Numbered from the stretch's first letter, positions 38,733 through 51,203 are shown. The stretch: 64,000 nt of DNA from Larix kaempferi (GCA_027924585.1 BSBM01000636.1:6030001-6094000), one strand, 5' to 3'. Notes: a model not told the origin generated them from the sequence alone. Numbers and translations: made by a program.

Positions 38733-41700
38733 TGTTATCACACAACTTGTAGTTGCCCCTAGTGGTATCCCATCCGGGACGGTAGAGGAGTCAGGCAACT
38801 AAAGAGGTGACCCAAGAGATGCCACGGTTCCCAATGCAGGTGGGAGTCACGTCAACCGAGGCACTCTTCGCTTTAGGTCAAGGTATAACTAGACCAAGGG
38901 GGAGACCCTATACCCCAATCACAGTTGATTGGACCCAAACAAAGGTTTCTAAGGGTAGGTAAGTAGTGAGTTACGGAAACCAATGCAAGGCTAAGTGGAC
39001 CTAAGGTTTAAGGTATGGTTGAGGGAGGTATAAGAGATTAGTCATGTTTCAACCTATGTATGGTTTAGGCCACATGATGGGGTATGATGACAAGGTATAG
39101 TACCAAGTGTTTACACAAGTGGGTCTAGTTTTCTTGGGAAGTGTGAAGTGATTCTAGGTAGGCCCACAAGGTGAAGTTAGGTGTGAGGTAGGTACTATAG
39201 GTTAGATATAGGCTAGATCTACGAGTTTAAGTTAATTATAATGATACCCATGTACTAGATCTAGGTTTTGACACGAATCCCAAGGAGTGCGACTTGCTTG
39301 GTGATGGACTAGTGCCTTGTTAAGTGGGCTAATGGGGTCAAAAAGTATGTCAAATTGTAGATCGGGACACCTAGAAGCCAAGTCAAGTGGATTGGATGAG
39401 ATCCAATGGTTGGATCTTACTAGATCTAGGTTTTTAAATGATGACCAAAAGTGGACCACAATCCCTTAAAACAAGGAATGCAATCCCCAAGGCGGATCTT
39501 GATGAAAGGACAATATAGACCTAGGTTTCAAGGCATGGGCATTCCAAATCCACGAACAACTCAAACACCCACTTCCTAGAAGTGGACCAACTCAAAAAAT
39601 CAAGGGGGTGCGATTTGCTCAAGGAGGGTCCAAAAATGGGTTTTGGTGGACCAAATCAAGTCCAATGGCCACCAAAATGTAGATCCGAGATGTTAGTACC
39701 CCGATCTATGTTCCTTCAAAATTTCAAGTGAATCCAATGGCTAGATCTTAGTAGATCTAAGTTTTAAGATGCCAAGAAGGTCAAAAAGGGGTTTTAACCC
39801 CTTAAAACATGGAGAGATGTCCACAAGGTAGTTTTCACCAAAGTAAAGATATGGGTATAGGTTATCAAGTGTCTAGATGTCAAATCAAGTGGGATCTCAC
39901 CTACCCACGTGCTAGATCTAACCCAACAAGCTTCTCTTAGGAAAATCGATTTAGGTTCAAGAAGGCTTTTTGCATTGAAAAGTGTGTCAATTTTTAGCCA
40001 ATCACCACCAAACTATAGATCCAACTAGGGGTGGATCCTATAGAGGTGGGTTTTTAATATCTTTTCAATTGCAAGGCTAGATCTAAGTAGATCTAAGAAA
40101 TACCAAAATTGGGGTTTTGATTTAATTAGGGTTTTATGACCAATGAAGATAGAATGGATGGAAGAGGCACATACCTTGTAGATCTTACCTCAATTGCTTA
40201 TGGCCACCTTGCAAGTTGATAGCATTCTCCTATGTGTATATTCAAGAGTGAGATCCAAGTGCTCCAACCAAATCGCCCTTCTCCAAGATAGCCAAATCGT
40301 CCTCCTCCTACAAGACAAGATCAAAGAAACAAGTCAAGCAAGATGATTATGAAAATGGTAGAAAGATGTAATAGAAAGCATCAACTATGTCACAAAGATA
40401 CAATAATGATACTCCCTGTCACAAGATCAACCCAAGAGAGAATATGTGGATCCCTCCAACAATAACCCTCATGAAGTCGCCCTCCTCTCTCCAATTCGAC
40501 TTTCCTGTCAAAAGGTTAGCAAAAGCACCAAAATCCACAATGATACATAGAAGAGATACTGTATATTCAATATGCAAGAAAATCCACAATGCAAGAGAGA
40601 TGTGCTCCACAAAAAATCTTCTATTCCAATATTCCAGAGCTCCAAAGGTGAGCTTTACAATGGGGGGTCTCCTCCTTATATAGGATAATAAAGACCAAAA
40701 CCCTATACCACTCTACAATACTACATCAAATGAGTGGTTGAGATTATAAGATCTCATCATGCAATCAATGGCTAGGATGAACCATAACATAATATCACTT
40801 GGATCACCCAATATAACAAAAGCGCCCTCACTAAATGGTACAAATGGAGGGTGACGTCATCCCACTAGAGGGGTAAAAAGTACAATGATCCACCTCATGA
40901 TGACTAGGACATGATAAAATAAGCACATGGTGGGGCTAGGAGGCATCAATCCTTACTAGCTCATCCCCAAGGCACAATAAAATAATAAAATATGTCCAAT
41001 ATAATAAAAATGACCAAAACTGTCCTCAGAATCCATGACAGTCAAGCAGTAAATGTCCTCCTGTGATCAATCCGGGCATACCCACATGGTGAAAACTGAC
41101 TGGAAGATAGTGATGCCACCCTGGAAGACCTCTGTGAAGACCAAATGCCAAAACCTTGCCTCAATTGCCCAAATCGATTTCCTCAGTGACCAATTTATCC
41201 CATTTTTTAATTGCCTCGGGAACTGTGAAAGTGCCAAAACTGCCTCCTAGGGTGCTAGCGTTGTCCATCTGAGCCCACCAGGCTCTCCGGAAGGGGGGAT
41301 AAATGGTAATAACAAGTGGCTGGACCACCCCCTCCATCATCAGCGCCCTAGGTGAACTGGCCTCTCGGGGCCCCTGCTGCTCAGGCTGGGAAATCAACCC
41401 CCAATCTGGTCAACAAGTGTAAAACTGCATCAATCACTGTCAGAAGTGCCCGGAACTGAAAGATAAGTGTCTCAATGGATCCAGAAGACCCAAATCCACT
41501 AGGAGTGAGTACTCATACACCCTGGGTTGCCCTAATGGGCCTGCTATAGGGTCCACCATATATGGACAATGTATAATCTGCTGATCTGAAGTAATAATAA
41601 ACCTGCTGAATTGGATCAAACATCATCTGCATCATATTTCCATCATATGATATCATCATCAAACATGTGGGCCCATAAATCATCATCAATAATCATCCAT

Positions 41701-43169
41701 ACATGGTCCACATCATCACGGATCCCAAGAATATATAATCAAGGATAAATCACATCAGTAGACTAAGACAATGCTTCTCTAATCATTCTCACAGCTAAGC
41801 TCAAAGTATAAATTCCATTCAGTGGCATTAATCAAGTTAACCAATTCCGTTGTTATATAAAATTACTTGCACAATAGTTCAAATGACAAACTTACCCATT
41901 AGACATGGTCAAACTGCTAGTGAAGGATGAAGGCTAGGAACAAGGTTGGGCCAAGGGTTTGACTTGTCTAACTTAACTCAAAAATACTTTGGACTGGGAG
42001 AAGGGGGAAGCTACAAACTCTGTGTTGGACAAAAGAACACGGGGGATGGCTGTGCTTCACAAATGGATAAGTTGTTTAGAGAGTGCTTATTCAACTTAGG
42101 CATCATGTCTACATCAAGTTGATCCAGTTTCATTAGGATCATTCAATTTTATTCCATGGCCTTTTTGGCCTTCATAACCCTTCGGATTTCAGATGTGCTG
42201 AGAAGCACAACTAGTTGCAGCTTGCATCCAGGGCATGTTTTTCAAATATTTATAAGGTAAGCAATTGTTTAGATATAGCTTTTAAGAACCATTGCTTTTT
42301 GGACCTTTCTTATACTCTTCGAGGAGTATTTTTAGCTGTTCATCGCTCTTGCCCTTTTTTTTTATTTCCATGGGCGAATTTTTTAAGTTTCCATAGGTAG
42401 AACATGAGCTTTCAGTTTTAGCCAACAACATCTCAAGTGACTAGGGGGAGTTCGAGCCAAGGCCTACACTCCAACTCACCAAGGGCAAGTTTTGTCACCA
42501 ACTTAGAGCCGAGACACTTAATAAACAGGGATGCGGTCCGAACACAGAGGTAGAAAAATGGGGAAGTCCTCAGTATCAGAAAGTCAAATGAGACAAGTCA
42601 GGGTTTAAAGTCAAACAGGAAGGTCATGTATGGATGGAGACAAGTGAATATGGAGCCTACACTAGCAGACAACTGGTGTCGGGAAAGACCATGTCTATGT
42701 AAGGTGAAAAACCAGTAAGTTTTGTTAAATGACCTAAAAGTGCAAGCAATTGTCCATTTTATGATTTACAGTTCATTTTAAATAGTTTGCCACATCAGGA
42801 ATAATATACCAAGCACATGCTATGATCACGACTAAATCAACAAGATAATAATCCAAAGTCAGTGAGAACATATCTATAGATTATACAACATCATCATAAT
42901 AATCATCATGCATCATCTGAAACACGGCTGTAATACATCTCTAGGCACTGAACTGAAACTGTAATGGGACAAGTGGTCACATCAGTCATCAAATCTGAAC
43001 TCTCAAGGCTCAGCCTTGACACAAGGTCATATACAACATCTGAATAATGTACTGCTCTGATCATGAGTGATCCAAAATATATAGCCATGCTCTGGAATAA
43101 AGGAAGCTCTGGAATGTGCAGATATCTGCTGTACAAGAATAGTAGCCCTGCTACTATGGTGTGATAACA
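38733..43169 (-). mobile_element. LTR-A copy A8, solo LTR, reverse (4437 bp)
   Basis: Left end TGTTATCACACAACTTG, right end TGGTGTGATAACA, perfect 5-bp TSD GGGGT (38728-38732 and 43170-43174). Reverse landmarks are GGGGGAGACC near 38900, several GATCTAAG/TAGATCT blocks, the TTATATAGG promoter box at 40676, and the CTTCACAAATGG block near 42055. No coding region or internal retrotransposon domains. Confidence 0.88.
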
Positions 43170-43174
43170 GGGGT

Positions 43175-43677
43175 CTCATGCCATTTATCTTGAATACCCA
43201 TACCCCTATACAACATCATAAAGGACCACTTATCCCTATAAAACTTAATGAGATTCTGCAAGACATTGGATAATGTCTAGCATGGTAATATAGAACACCT
43301 CTAGACCCCAGGCCCCCAATAACCCCATGGACTCGATCATTAGAACGTCTTTCACCACTTTGGAGGTATTTTTGAGTGTAAAAATCAAATAATTAAAATC
43401 ACTAAAAAGGAATTTTAATTATCCAAGGGAAAAAACATTCGATGAAAGGACTTACCTAATGATAAAGTCTTAGGCAACTAAGTTACACAAAAATTGACCC
43501 TCATGCTGACATATCATTACAAAATCCCCCATAGGGGTGTGGTAATTTCATGGAGAGAAGATAAGAAGAAGAGTTGCCTCGCTTAAAAAATTCATTAGGT
43601 ACTTCTTTATCATCTTCAAGGCACATTGTACATGTGCATGTACATGGTTTTCCACCTAGTTGGTTTGGTGGTCAACA
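43175..43677 (-). mobile_element. LTR-B copy B2, right (5') segment
   Basis: Reverse LTR-B 5' region after the A8 insertion: CTAGCATGGTAATA and CCCCCAATAACCCC correspond to the TTATTAGAGTCC and CTAGACGC block of B4. It ends GGTGGTCAACA, then the TSD GAGTG. Confidence 0.65.
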
Positions 43678-43682
43678 GAGTG

Positions 43683-46646
43683 TGTAGCCTTTTGGCCACC
43701 GGGATGTTCTCTTGTAGTCCTCGAAAGCAAGTACTCCTAACAAAAGTGTTGTTAAACACTAAAGCATTGGAACTTAAATGCCATATCTAAACAGATGCAA
43801 AAGTCAACAAAAACAGTGTTGCTAAACACTACATTCAAATAAAATGTCTTTCGTAGCTAGTCAGTTACCAAAGGACAAGCACTCATCCTTTGTATGATGT
43901 AAGGTCGTTTGCCTCTACAGGCAAAAGGGTGGTCACTCCATCGCACCTATGTACAATGGCAGGCAATGGAGGTCATACCGAGTCATTATATGAGGCCCAC
44001 AAGGCTATTCATGGCACTTTCCTTTGGAGGATGGCTAGCGAAAGATGATCTTATGTGAAATATGAACATCAATGTTAAATGTTAAAGTGTAAAGCTAACA
44101 AACAATTCAAAGGTTGCTTGTCTAGAGTCTATTAGAAACAGTCCCAGCACTCTACCTATTTGTAAGGCACCGCCTTTCCCTGAGTGTTTTATGTCTAACA
44201 TACGTCTGAGTGGTTATCCCTTTTCCCTTATATCTAAGAGATTACAGTGTTGAAGTTACAAGTCCTTCCTGTTACCTTAAGCCTTGTTTTCCACCTCACC
44301 CATCCTAGTATTTTGTCTAAGTCTGTGAGAAAGCATATGTAGGGAAATTCATGAAAGACTTGATGCTTTCTCTCACACAGGTATATTTTATTGGATTTAT
44401 ATTAGCCACTGTCATGTATTTCATGTTTTAGTCTGGTTTCTGACATAAACTTGCAAGCATTGTCCATCTTACGTGCATACAGGATCTTCTAGAGTACTGC
44501 TCTACCTTCAATTTGGGTACTTTAACTTGGCCAAACTCAGTTGATTTGGTCAACAAAGTTCCCGAGGCAGTGACTATAAAGCTCCAGATTGATTATTTGT
44601 GTTCCAGACACTCCATCATACCTCCAGTAGTTTCAGTTTGCAGCAAATGGTCATACTTTCTAAGATACAGAGATTATTATCATTTTTTAATGCAGTGGCC
44701 ATTTTTATTACACAGTAGAGATGTGCCTTTTTCACCTAGGGTGCTACAGGCTTGATATGGGGTATGAGTAGTCACCATTACCATATTCCTATATTCCTGG
44801 ATTGATCTGTGCAGTCAGTTTTGTGCACGAGACACTGAGCAATGAGTTATGGGCAGTTTTATTTCTCCAGGGTGATTTTACCGGCAATTTTTATGACCAT
44901 GGCTTGTACTAGGAAAATTGATTTGGCTAGTGTGGGAAAGGAAATGGCATGGGGATGATTTGTCATGATATGTTATGGCCCCATATGCATTTTTACATGA
45001 CTTGGCTTCGTCCAGGATGCTTCTTCATGATGATATCTTGTCCTAGAGAAGATGTCTTCCTCCCATGGGGCGCACTTCATATATTGATCATTTGTACTAT
45101 CATGTTATATTATTGTATTATTGTAAATGGTTGAGTCCTATGGTGATTTATGCCCCTAATGACCCCTTTACAACATTGGCCAATGATGTATCACATTGTT
45201 ATATTATTTTGGCCCCTCCTAGGGCGTCCTTGGGCAAAAGTGTGCCCCTCTCTTTTGACTTAGTCATTGATCCATGTAAATGAAATAAAAAGATCTCCAC
45301 CATTGATGATCTATGATGTATCTTTTAATCTCAACAACTCATTTAAAAAAGTGGTTAGGATTTTGATCTCTCTCGAATCTATTTAAGAGAGAGGGACCCC
45401 TCATTGTAAATGGGACTTTGGCTCTTGGAATATTCATAATAAAAAGATTTTTGCAAAAATTCTTGGATCTTCTATGTGGGATGTTCTTGTACTTTATTGC
45501 AAAGTCTATTTATCTTAGCATTTGAGATATTGTTTGTGGATCCAAAATATTTTCATGGAAGATAGTGTTTTAATGCAGGAGGCGACTTCACTTGGGCGTT
45601 TTTGCGGGCTTCCCCAACTCGTTTCTCTTGAAGGCATTGTGTAATCAAGGGGTTTTCAATAGCATCTTTGATCTTTGATATGCTCTTTATTATTCCTTTT
45701 GCATTTACAGTTCATTTTTCCTGGGCATCAAATCAGTTTGTTTGTGCAGGAGAGAGGGGCGCACTACCTCCTTTGGGCAAATCAATTTCACTTGGAGACA
45801 CCATCAAATCATCTCAAATTGATCGATAAGGGATACATCATCATTTGCAAGGCATCTACAAGATTTTTCGGGTAAGATCTACTCCAAATTTTTTTGTTTG
45901 AATTTCTAATCCATTGATCAATTGATTTAACTCTTCAAACCCTAGCTCCTGAATTTTTGGGTTTTTACCTTAAGGCTTAGCCCTAGGTGGGTTCCATAGG
46001 GCGTCACCCCTAGAGGACTCCATCTACCCTTTTACCATAGGCACTGATCTTTACCAATTTTCCCTCCTTGGTTTGTTTGTCTTTTGGGTTGTTTTAAGAT
46101 CCAATTTTTAGCTTGTGTATTAACACTATCATATCAATCATCAAGACGTGCTAGAAATCCCTAATTCATCCAAATCTACTACCTTGGCCCATTTTCCCAA
46201 GTTTTAATTCATGTTTCCCAAGGCAGCAAGATTTGATCTTTTATCCTAGCACCTATATCCTAGATCCACTTTTAACTTCTAAGTCACAATAACTTAAGCA
46301 TCTTGGGTTGATATTCCATCTCTCTTAAGCCTCTCAACCCAAATATAATCCCTATAGTGACTTCATCCCTTAGATCTAGGGTTTTATTATCCATCACCTT
46401 ATGTATTCTATTGTTTTAGTCTGATCTGGTGATTGGATTAGATCTCTCTTGTCAGGATTAGATCAAGGTCTCAACCTTTGCTACCTAGGGCTTTGGTGGC
46501 ATAAAGCAAAGAGTGCCTCAATTGGCATGACAACTGATCCATCCAAGGATCGAGGCCCTCTTAGGTCACCTCTTTAGTTGCCTGGCTCCTCTACCATCCT
46601 TGATAGGATCATCCTCTAGGGGGCAACTACAAGTTGCATGATAACA
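43683..46646 (+). mobile_element. LTR-A copy A4, 3' segment
   Basis: Continues LTR-A from 11476 (GTGTAGCC and CCGGGATG match CCTCACCGGGTG at 26700). Contains ATTTGTAAGGCACCGCC near 44157, the promoter TATTTAAG at 45380 with CCTCATTGTAAATGGGAC, the GTCTCAACCTTTG and GGCATGACAAC blocks, and ends TTGCATGATAACA. The right flank is GGTCA, followed by another forward LTR-A fragment (A9). Confidence 0.75.
45380..45387 (+). promoter_or_regulatory. TATA-like box of LTR-A copy A4
   Basis: TATTTAAG followed by AGAGAGGGACCCCTCATTG, then a TTTGGCTCTTGGAA run, as in copy A5. Confidence 0.45.
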
Positions 46647-46651
46647 GGTCA

Positions 46652-48969
46652 TATATAAAATCAGCCAAATAAAAGCAGATGTGTATTTATTGAAAATATA
46701 AATGACTGTTGGCCATGGTTATGATGTAATGATTATTCCCCACGGAGCCCAAGGGTATGGATGTGGGATGGAGTAAGGGACTACTAATTCTAAGAGTCCC
46801 CTAGAACCTCAGAATTACGGTTGATTGTGCACCTAGCTCAATGGTTCTAGAAAAGATTCTCACGGAGCCTGAATCAAGCTTGGATGTGAGCCATAGGACG
46901 CTCGTTAGAGTTGAAGGGATACTTCTCAATCAACTTATTCCATTCGTGAGGCACCTATTTTCCCTATTGTTATCTATCTTATACATGGCACTGTGGATCC
47001 CCTCTTGTCTCCAATTCTCCGAGAGATCACTATGTTGAAGTCAAAAGTCAACTCCCCTTGTCCTAGCCTTGTTTCATTCACCTCACTCATCATAACAACC
47101 TGGTTAAGTTTGTAAGTGAGCATATGTAAAGGGCTTCATGAAAGATCATGCATCCTTCTTGAACACAAGTTAAATTATTTCTATTGATTGATCGATATAT
47201 CACCACTGACATGTTGCTAATGTGTAGTTGGTTAATAATATGAATAAGAGAGCATATTTCACCCCATGTGCATGCAAATTTATTCAGTTTGGCTCCGTTA
47301 TCCGTTTTTGGTCAGTTTTGACCCAATCAACTTTCTTGACTTGGTCAACAAGCATGGACTCAGGGCCAAGTATCATTACATATGTCCCAGTATTGTTTTT
47401 TATGCCTTTGGAGGCTAGTTTCATCATTCTAGTGCTTCATAAATGCAAAAATTGGTTCAATGCAGTGATTGGGTGAATTTTTAATAAAGTGAACCGATTT
47501 TTATTAAATTTTGGAAAACTTATTTGAAGGCCTTCCACCAAAATCGTTTTTGGGGTATCAGTAACGAGTATTACCAGATTTTTATATTTTGAAATTTTTG
47601 GCACGGTCAGAATTTTATTCTGGGCAGCGGAAAATCATGTTTGGGGCATATTATATGGTTTAAAGAGGATATTCAACAGATAAATTAAATTAATTAAAGT
47701 GGCCATGGTTTAGTAAATGGAACAAAGGATGAATGAATGGCAAAGTTTTGACTTGGATGTTTTTCTTCATGCTCTAGAGGGTATCCAAACATCTTCACAC
47801 ATACTTTTATCATCTTCGTCATTAGCACTTCATTTTTTGCCTCTCTTGGGCAATTCACACTCCCGAGGGAGGGCGATTTTTTGGCTTGAGAATATATTAT
47901 TTTCTACCATGTACTATGTGAGGATGTTACGTTATGTCCCTAGGATGCACGTTGGCTCCTAGGAGACCCCCTTTTTGATGTATTATCATGTTATATCATT
48001 TTATTATATGTATTCGGGCATTATGAGGCTATCCGCCCCCCTCATCTAGTTGATCCATGTAGTGGGTGGGAGATTAGATCTTCCACCATTGATTATCATT
48101 GTATTATCTTTTAATCTCAACCGCTCATTTAAAAAGTGGTTAGGGATTTGGTCTCTCTCAAAACTATTCAAAAAAGGAGACCCCTCATTGTAAAGGGACT
48201 TTGGCTCTTGAGAGAAATAATAGAAAACAGTTTTTGTTCTTCTCTTCAGTTTCTTATGGTGGATGAATTCTCTTTCATCTGAGTTTATGCTATCACTACT
48301 AGATCTAGCATTTTTTCTCAGGCACATATTTTGTATATTTGTCTTGGCATGAGGGCGATCTCACTAAGTGCAATTTGGAGGGGAGACTCTCCCAACCACT
48401 TGGGCGTTTTCTCTATAGGGGGTTTTTCTATATCTTGGATGATTATTGCTTGTAGCTTATTATCTTTGGGGAACACTCTATTTCTATCATTTCAATGCTT
48501 TTATGGATTACATCTTGATTATTGATATTGCATATGCTGACAGTGGTTATTTGTGATTGGCAGTGGTTATTTGTGATTGGCAGGGGCACTATAGTGGAGC
48601 CCATAGCTTTTCCGGGAATTGAAGCTTGATTTATTTAACAAAACTAAGCAAAGGGAAAGGATCTACATCAACCAGAAGGATCCGGCGGAAGGATCCAAGT
48701 AAGTTCTCTAACTTGTATCTAGCATCTTTCTCATTCCATTGTTTGCTTGTTTGAGTGTTTGGGTTAGATCTCTATTTCCAAGAGAAGGTCAGGGTCTCCC
48801 CCTTTGTTATCCGTGACTTGGATAGCGAAAAGTGAAGAGTGCCTCGATTGGCGTGACAACCAATCTATCTAGGGAATCGAGGCCCTCTTAGGTGTCACCA
48901 GTTAGTTGTCTTCCTCTACCATCCTGGATAGGACCTTTCAAGTAGATAACTACACTCTGTGTGATAACA
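46652..48969 (+). mobile_element. LTR-A 3' fragment A9
   Basis: Second forward LTR-A portion in tandem after A4: TTCTAGAAAAGATTCTCACGGAG near 46848, GTGAGGCACC near 46948, CCTCATTGTAAAGGGACTTTGG near 48184, GTCTCCCCCTTTG near 48788, and the end GTGTGATAACA at 48969. A4 may have inserted into it. Its 5' part is not next to A4. Right flank GGTCC opens LINE sequence. It includes a perfect 20-bp tandem duplication at 48541-48580. Confidence 0.7.
48541..48580. repeat. Perfect 20-bp tandem duplication
   Basis: CAGTGGTTATTTGTGATTGG occurs twice with no spacer in LTR-A fragment A9. Its perfection in an otherwise diverged LTR points to a recent event. Confidence 0.9.
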
Positions 48970-49326
48970 GGTCCATCATGCCTTCACTAACCAAAAACCG
49001 GTCGAACCGTTTTGCAATTCTAGTTGTCCCCACTCTCCTATTGTACCAAGTAGGTTTTAACTTAATAGGTTTAATATCTAACATCCCACCCACTTCCAAT
49101 ATCCGAAGGAAATAGTCTAATAGACTATCCTTCAACGTAGAGGGCCCCCAGACCTCCGAGCATCCTAATGAGAAGTTCATATTCCCCCCCCTCCCCGAAT
49201 AATGTTCTTGTTCTTCATAATATCCTTCGAAAATAAACTGTCCCAGAATAATACTCTATCCGAGTATGAACCATAGATGTTAATGAATAGGAGTTTCCTA
49301 ACCAACTCTTGAGAATACAATACACA
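48970..49326 (-). pseudogene. LINE ORF2 endonuclease, C-terminal part
   Basis: The reverse strand encodes the second half of an L1-type apurinic endonuclease domain, the enzyme that nicks target DNA for LINE integration. Visible motifs are NIYGSYSDR, FWDSLF, a damaged GGDLN-like site (the catalytic Asp is lost in a G-rich frameshift at about 49183-49193), NFSLGCSEVWG and FDRFLVSEG. The reading continues from 56130 across the inserted copia element. The reverse transcriptase part of ORF2 is absent: LTR-A fragment A9 begins immediately to the left. Confidence 0.8.
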
Positions 49327-49966
49327 TGTTAGTTTTTCAGAATTTACTTCAATCTTATCTAGGATCTTAACTGAGAGAACAACATGTATAGCATATCTAC
49401 AGCATATCAATCATGAACACAATAATGCAAGCACACAAGAGACACAGAGTTTACTTGGGGAAAACCATAAAGGTGAAAAACCCCAATAACTTCCTCAGAG
49501 ATAGATAGAGCAATGATACAACCCAAGCATAAGAGATAGACATCTCCTAGCAGCAGCTTCTCCTCCTCCATAAGTGCGCCACTCTCCCAAGAGTGTGAGA
49601 GAGAATAAAATGATAAAATGGCACCCGCACTCTATTTATACTTGACTTGACTTGTCTAATAACCTTTACTAGGTCGGCCTTAACTTAACCACATAACATA
49701 ATGCTAACTGGGCCGACACCCAATAGGGTGGTCTAATAACCCTTCAACCCACATGACTTATACAGGGCCGACCCCAACAAGGTGGTCTAATAACCCATCA
49801 AGTATAAGTTATGACACTTACAATATAAATGGCGACACTTTCGTATAGAGGAATAATAACATCTCTATAGGAATACAAACACTTCCGTATAGAGGAATAA
49901 TACCATCTCTACAGGAGTACAATATACATATATGAAATACATTCCGAAGTTACATATACATCAACA
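49327..49966 (-). repeat. Copia 3' LTR (640 bp)
   Basis: Begins TGTTAG on the plus strand and ends ATCAACA; in element orientation it starts TGTTGATG and ends CTAACA. A TATA motif (CTATTTATA reversed) is at 49632. Nearly identical to 55485-56129. Confidence 0.93.
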
Positions 49967-49976
49967 CTCCCTCTTA
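49967..49976 (-). other. Copia polypurine tract
   Basis: The plus strand CTCCCTCTTA reads TAAGAGGGAG on the element strand, directly next to the 3' LTR. This is the priming site for plus-strand DNA synthesis. Confidence 0.8.
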
Positions 49977-50228
49977 ACTAGGAAGGTATTTCTCAACACA
50001 GGTCTTCTAGCACAAGTCTTCTTCTCTGGATCATCGTCACTGGATAATCGTCATCGAGTCATCGTCATCGTCACTGCTACTGCTATCTCAATCAATCTCT
50101 GAATCTACTCGTCATAGGAAGTTCTACAGAGCCAGTCCTTTTTCATACTGGATGTAGGCCCACCACCTACAGGTCTTCATCATCACTGGCCATACTATGG
50201 AATCCTCAGGACTTATTACGTGCGTCAC

Positions 50229-50652
50229 AAAACCTCGAAAGAGCATCCCAGGATGTTACGGGTATACAACTCCGACCTGTAGGATCTCCCAGGGCGCTAT
50301 TACATGTGACCCCACCACAAAACCTCGAAAGAGCATCCCAGGATGTTACGGGTACACAACTCCGACCTGTAGGATCTCCTAGGGCACAAATTACATGTGG
50401 TCATGGAAAAACCTTGAAAGAGCATCCCAGGATGTTACAGGTACACAACTCCGACCTGAAGGATCTTCCAGGGCGCTATTATATGCCATAGGACAAAACC
50501 TCGAAAGAGCATCCCAAGATGTTACGGGTACACAACTCCGACCTGAAGGATCTCCCAGGGCACAAATTATATGTCCTCCCAGAGCAATGTCTCAAAAGAG
50601 CATCCTAGGCTGTTACGGGTACACAACTCCGACCTATAGGATCTCCCAGACA
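50229..50652. repeat. Tandem array, five units of about 88 bp
   Basis: Units begin AAAACCTCGAAAGAGCATCC at about 50229, 50319, 50407 and 50494, with a more diverged fifth near 50584. Each contains GGATGTTACGGGTACACAAC and CTCCGACCTGTAGGATC. It lies between RNase H and the 3' LTR of the copia element. Overlapping open frames here are by-products of the array. Confidence 0.9.
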
Positions 50653-50689
50653 TGCTCATCTGCACAACCTGTTCCACGGCCACAGAGTA

Positions 50690-51190
50690 TCATCCTAATA
50701 CTCACCATACATCATCCTGATGTACACATGATCATCCTGATCATCATCACTGCATCGTCCTCATGCATGTCATCTAGAGCAACATCCTGAAGCTTGTCAT
50801 CCATGATCATCCTGATCATACAATGCATCTACCTGATGCATACCAAGTATCTACCTGATACATATCATCATACATGATCTACCTGATCATACAACGTATC
50901 CACCTGATACATACACAGATACATGGTCCAAGCATCCAACATGATGCATATACAAATACATAGAAATGATCCAACTGATCATATCCAGCATCCAACATGA
51001 TGCATACATACATAAATGATCCAACTGATCATAACAAGCATCCAATATGATGCATATACATATACAGAGCAGTAACTGGAGCATCGTCCTGATGCTCATC
51101 ATCCATGATCCTCTTGATCATCATAGCATCGTCCTCTTCAGATCATCTCATCATCCACGAAGCACAACCCAGATGCACATCATCCAGCAC
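50690..51190. repeat. Degenerate ATCAT/CTGATGCAT repeat tract
   Basis: Short words such as CATCCTGATCATC, ATCTACCTGATGCATAC and CATCCAACATGATGCATA recur every 15-60 bp. This is a second, more decayed array in the copia 3' untranslated region. Confidence 0.7.
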
Positions 51191-51203
51191 TTACACCATT
51201 GAC

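Larger units (their letters stand above)
11477..43677 (-). mobile_element. LTR-B copy B2, solo LTR, carries the hAT-2 nest
   Basis: The left end TGTTGCCGCCTAAAACACAC is the reverse complement of the LTR-B 3' end at 37315. The right end GGTGGTCAACA corresponds to the LTR-B 5' end. A perfect 5-bp TSD GAGTG flanks it (11472-11476 and 43678-43682), and LTR-A copy A4 continues on both sides. Subtracting hAT-2 (12983-37490) and LTR-A copy A8 (38733-43169) with their TSDs leaves about 3.2 kb of LTR-B at 11477-12982, 37499-38732 and 43175-43677. No coding region or second LTR is present. Confidence 0.85.

Noticed and set aside
50229-50652. CRISPR-like regular repeats
   Set aside because: Units of about 88 bp are contiguous tandem repeats with no unique spacers, in a plant copia element.
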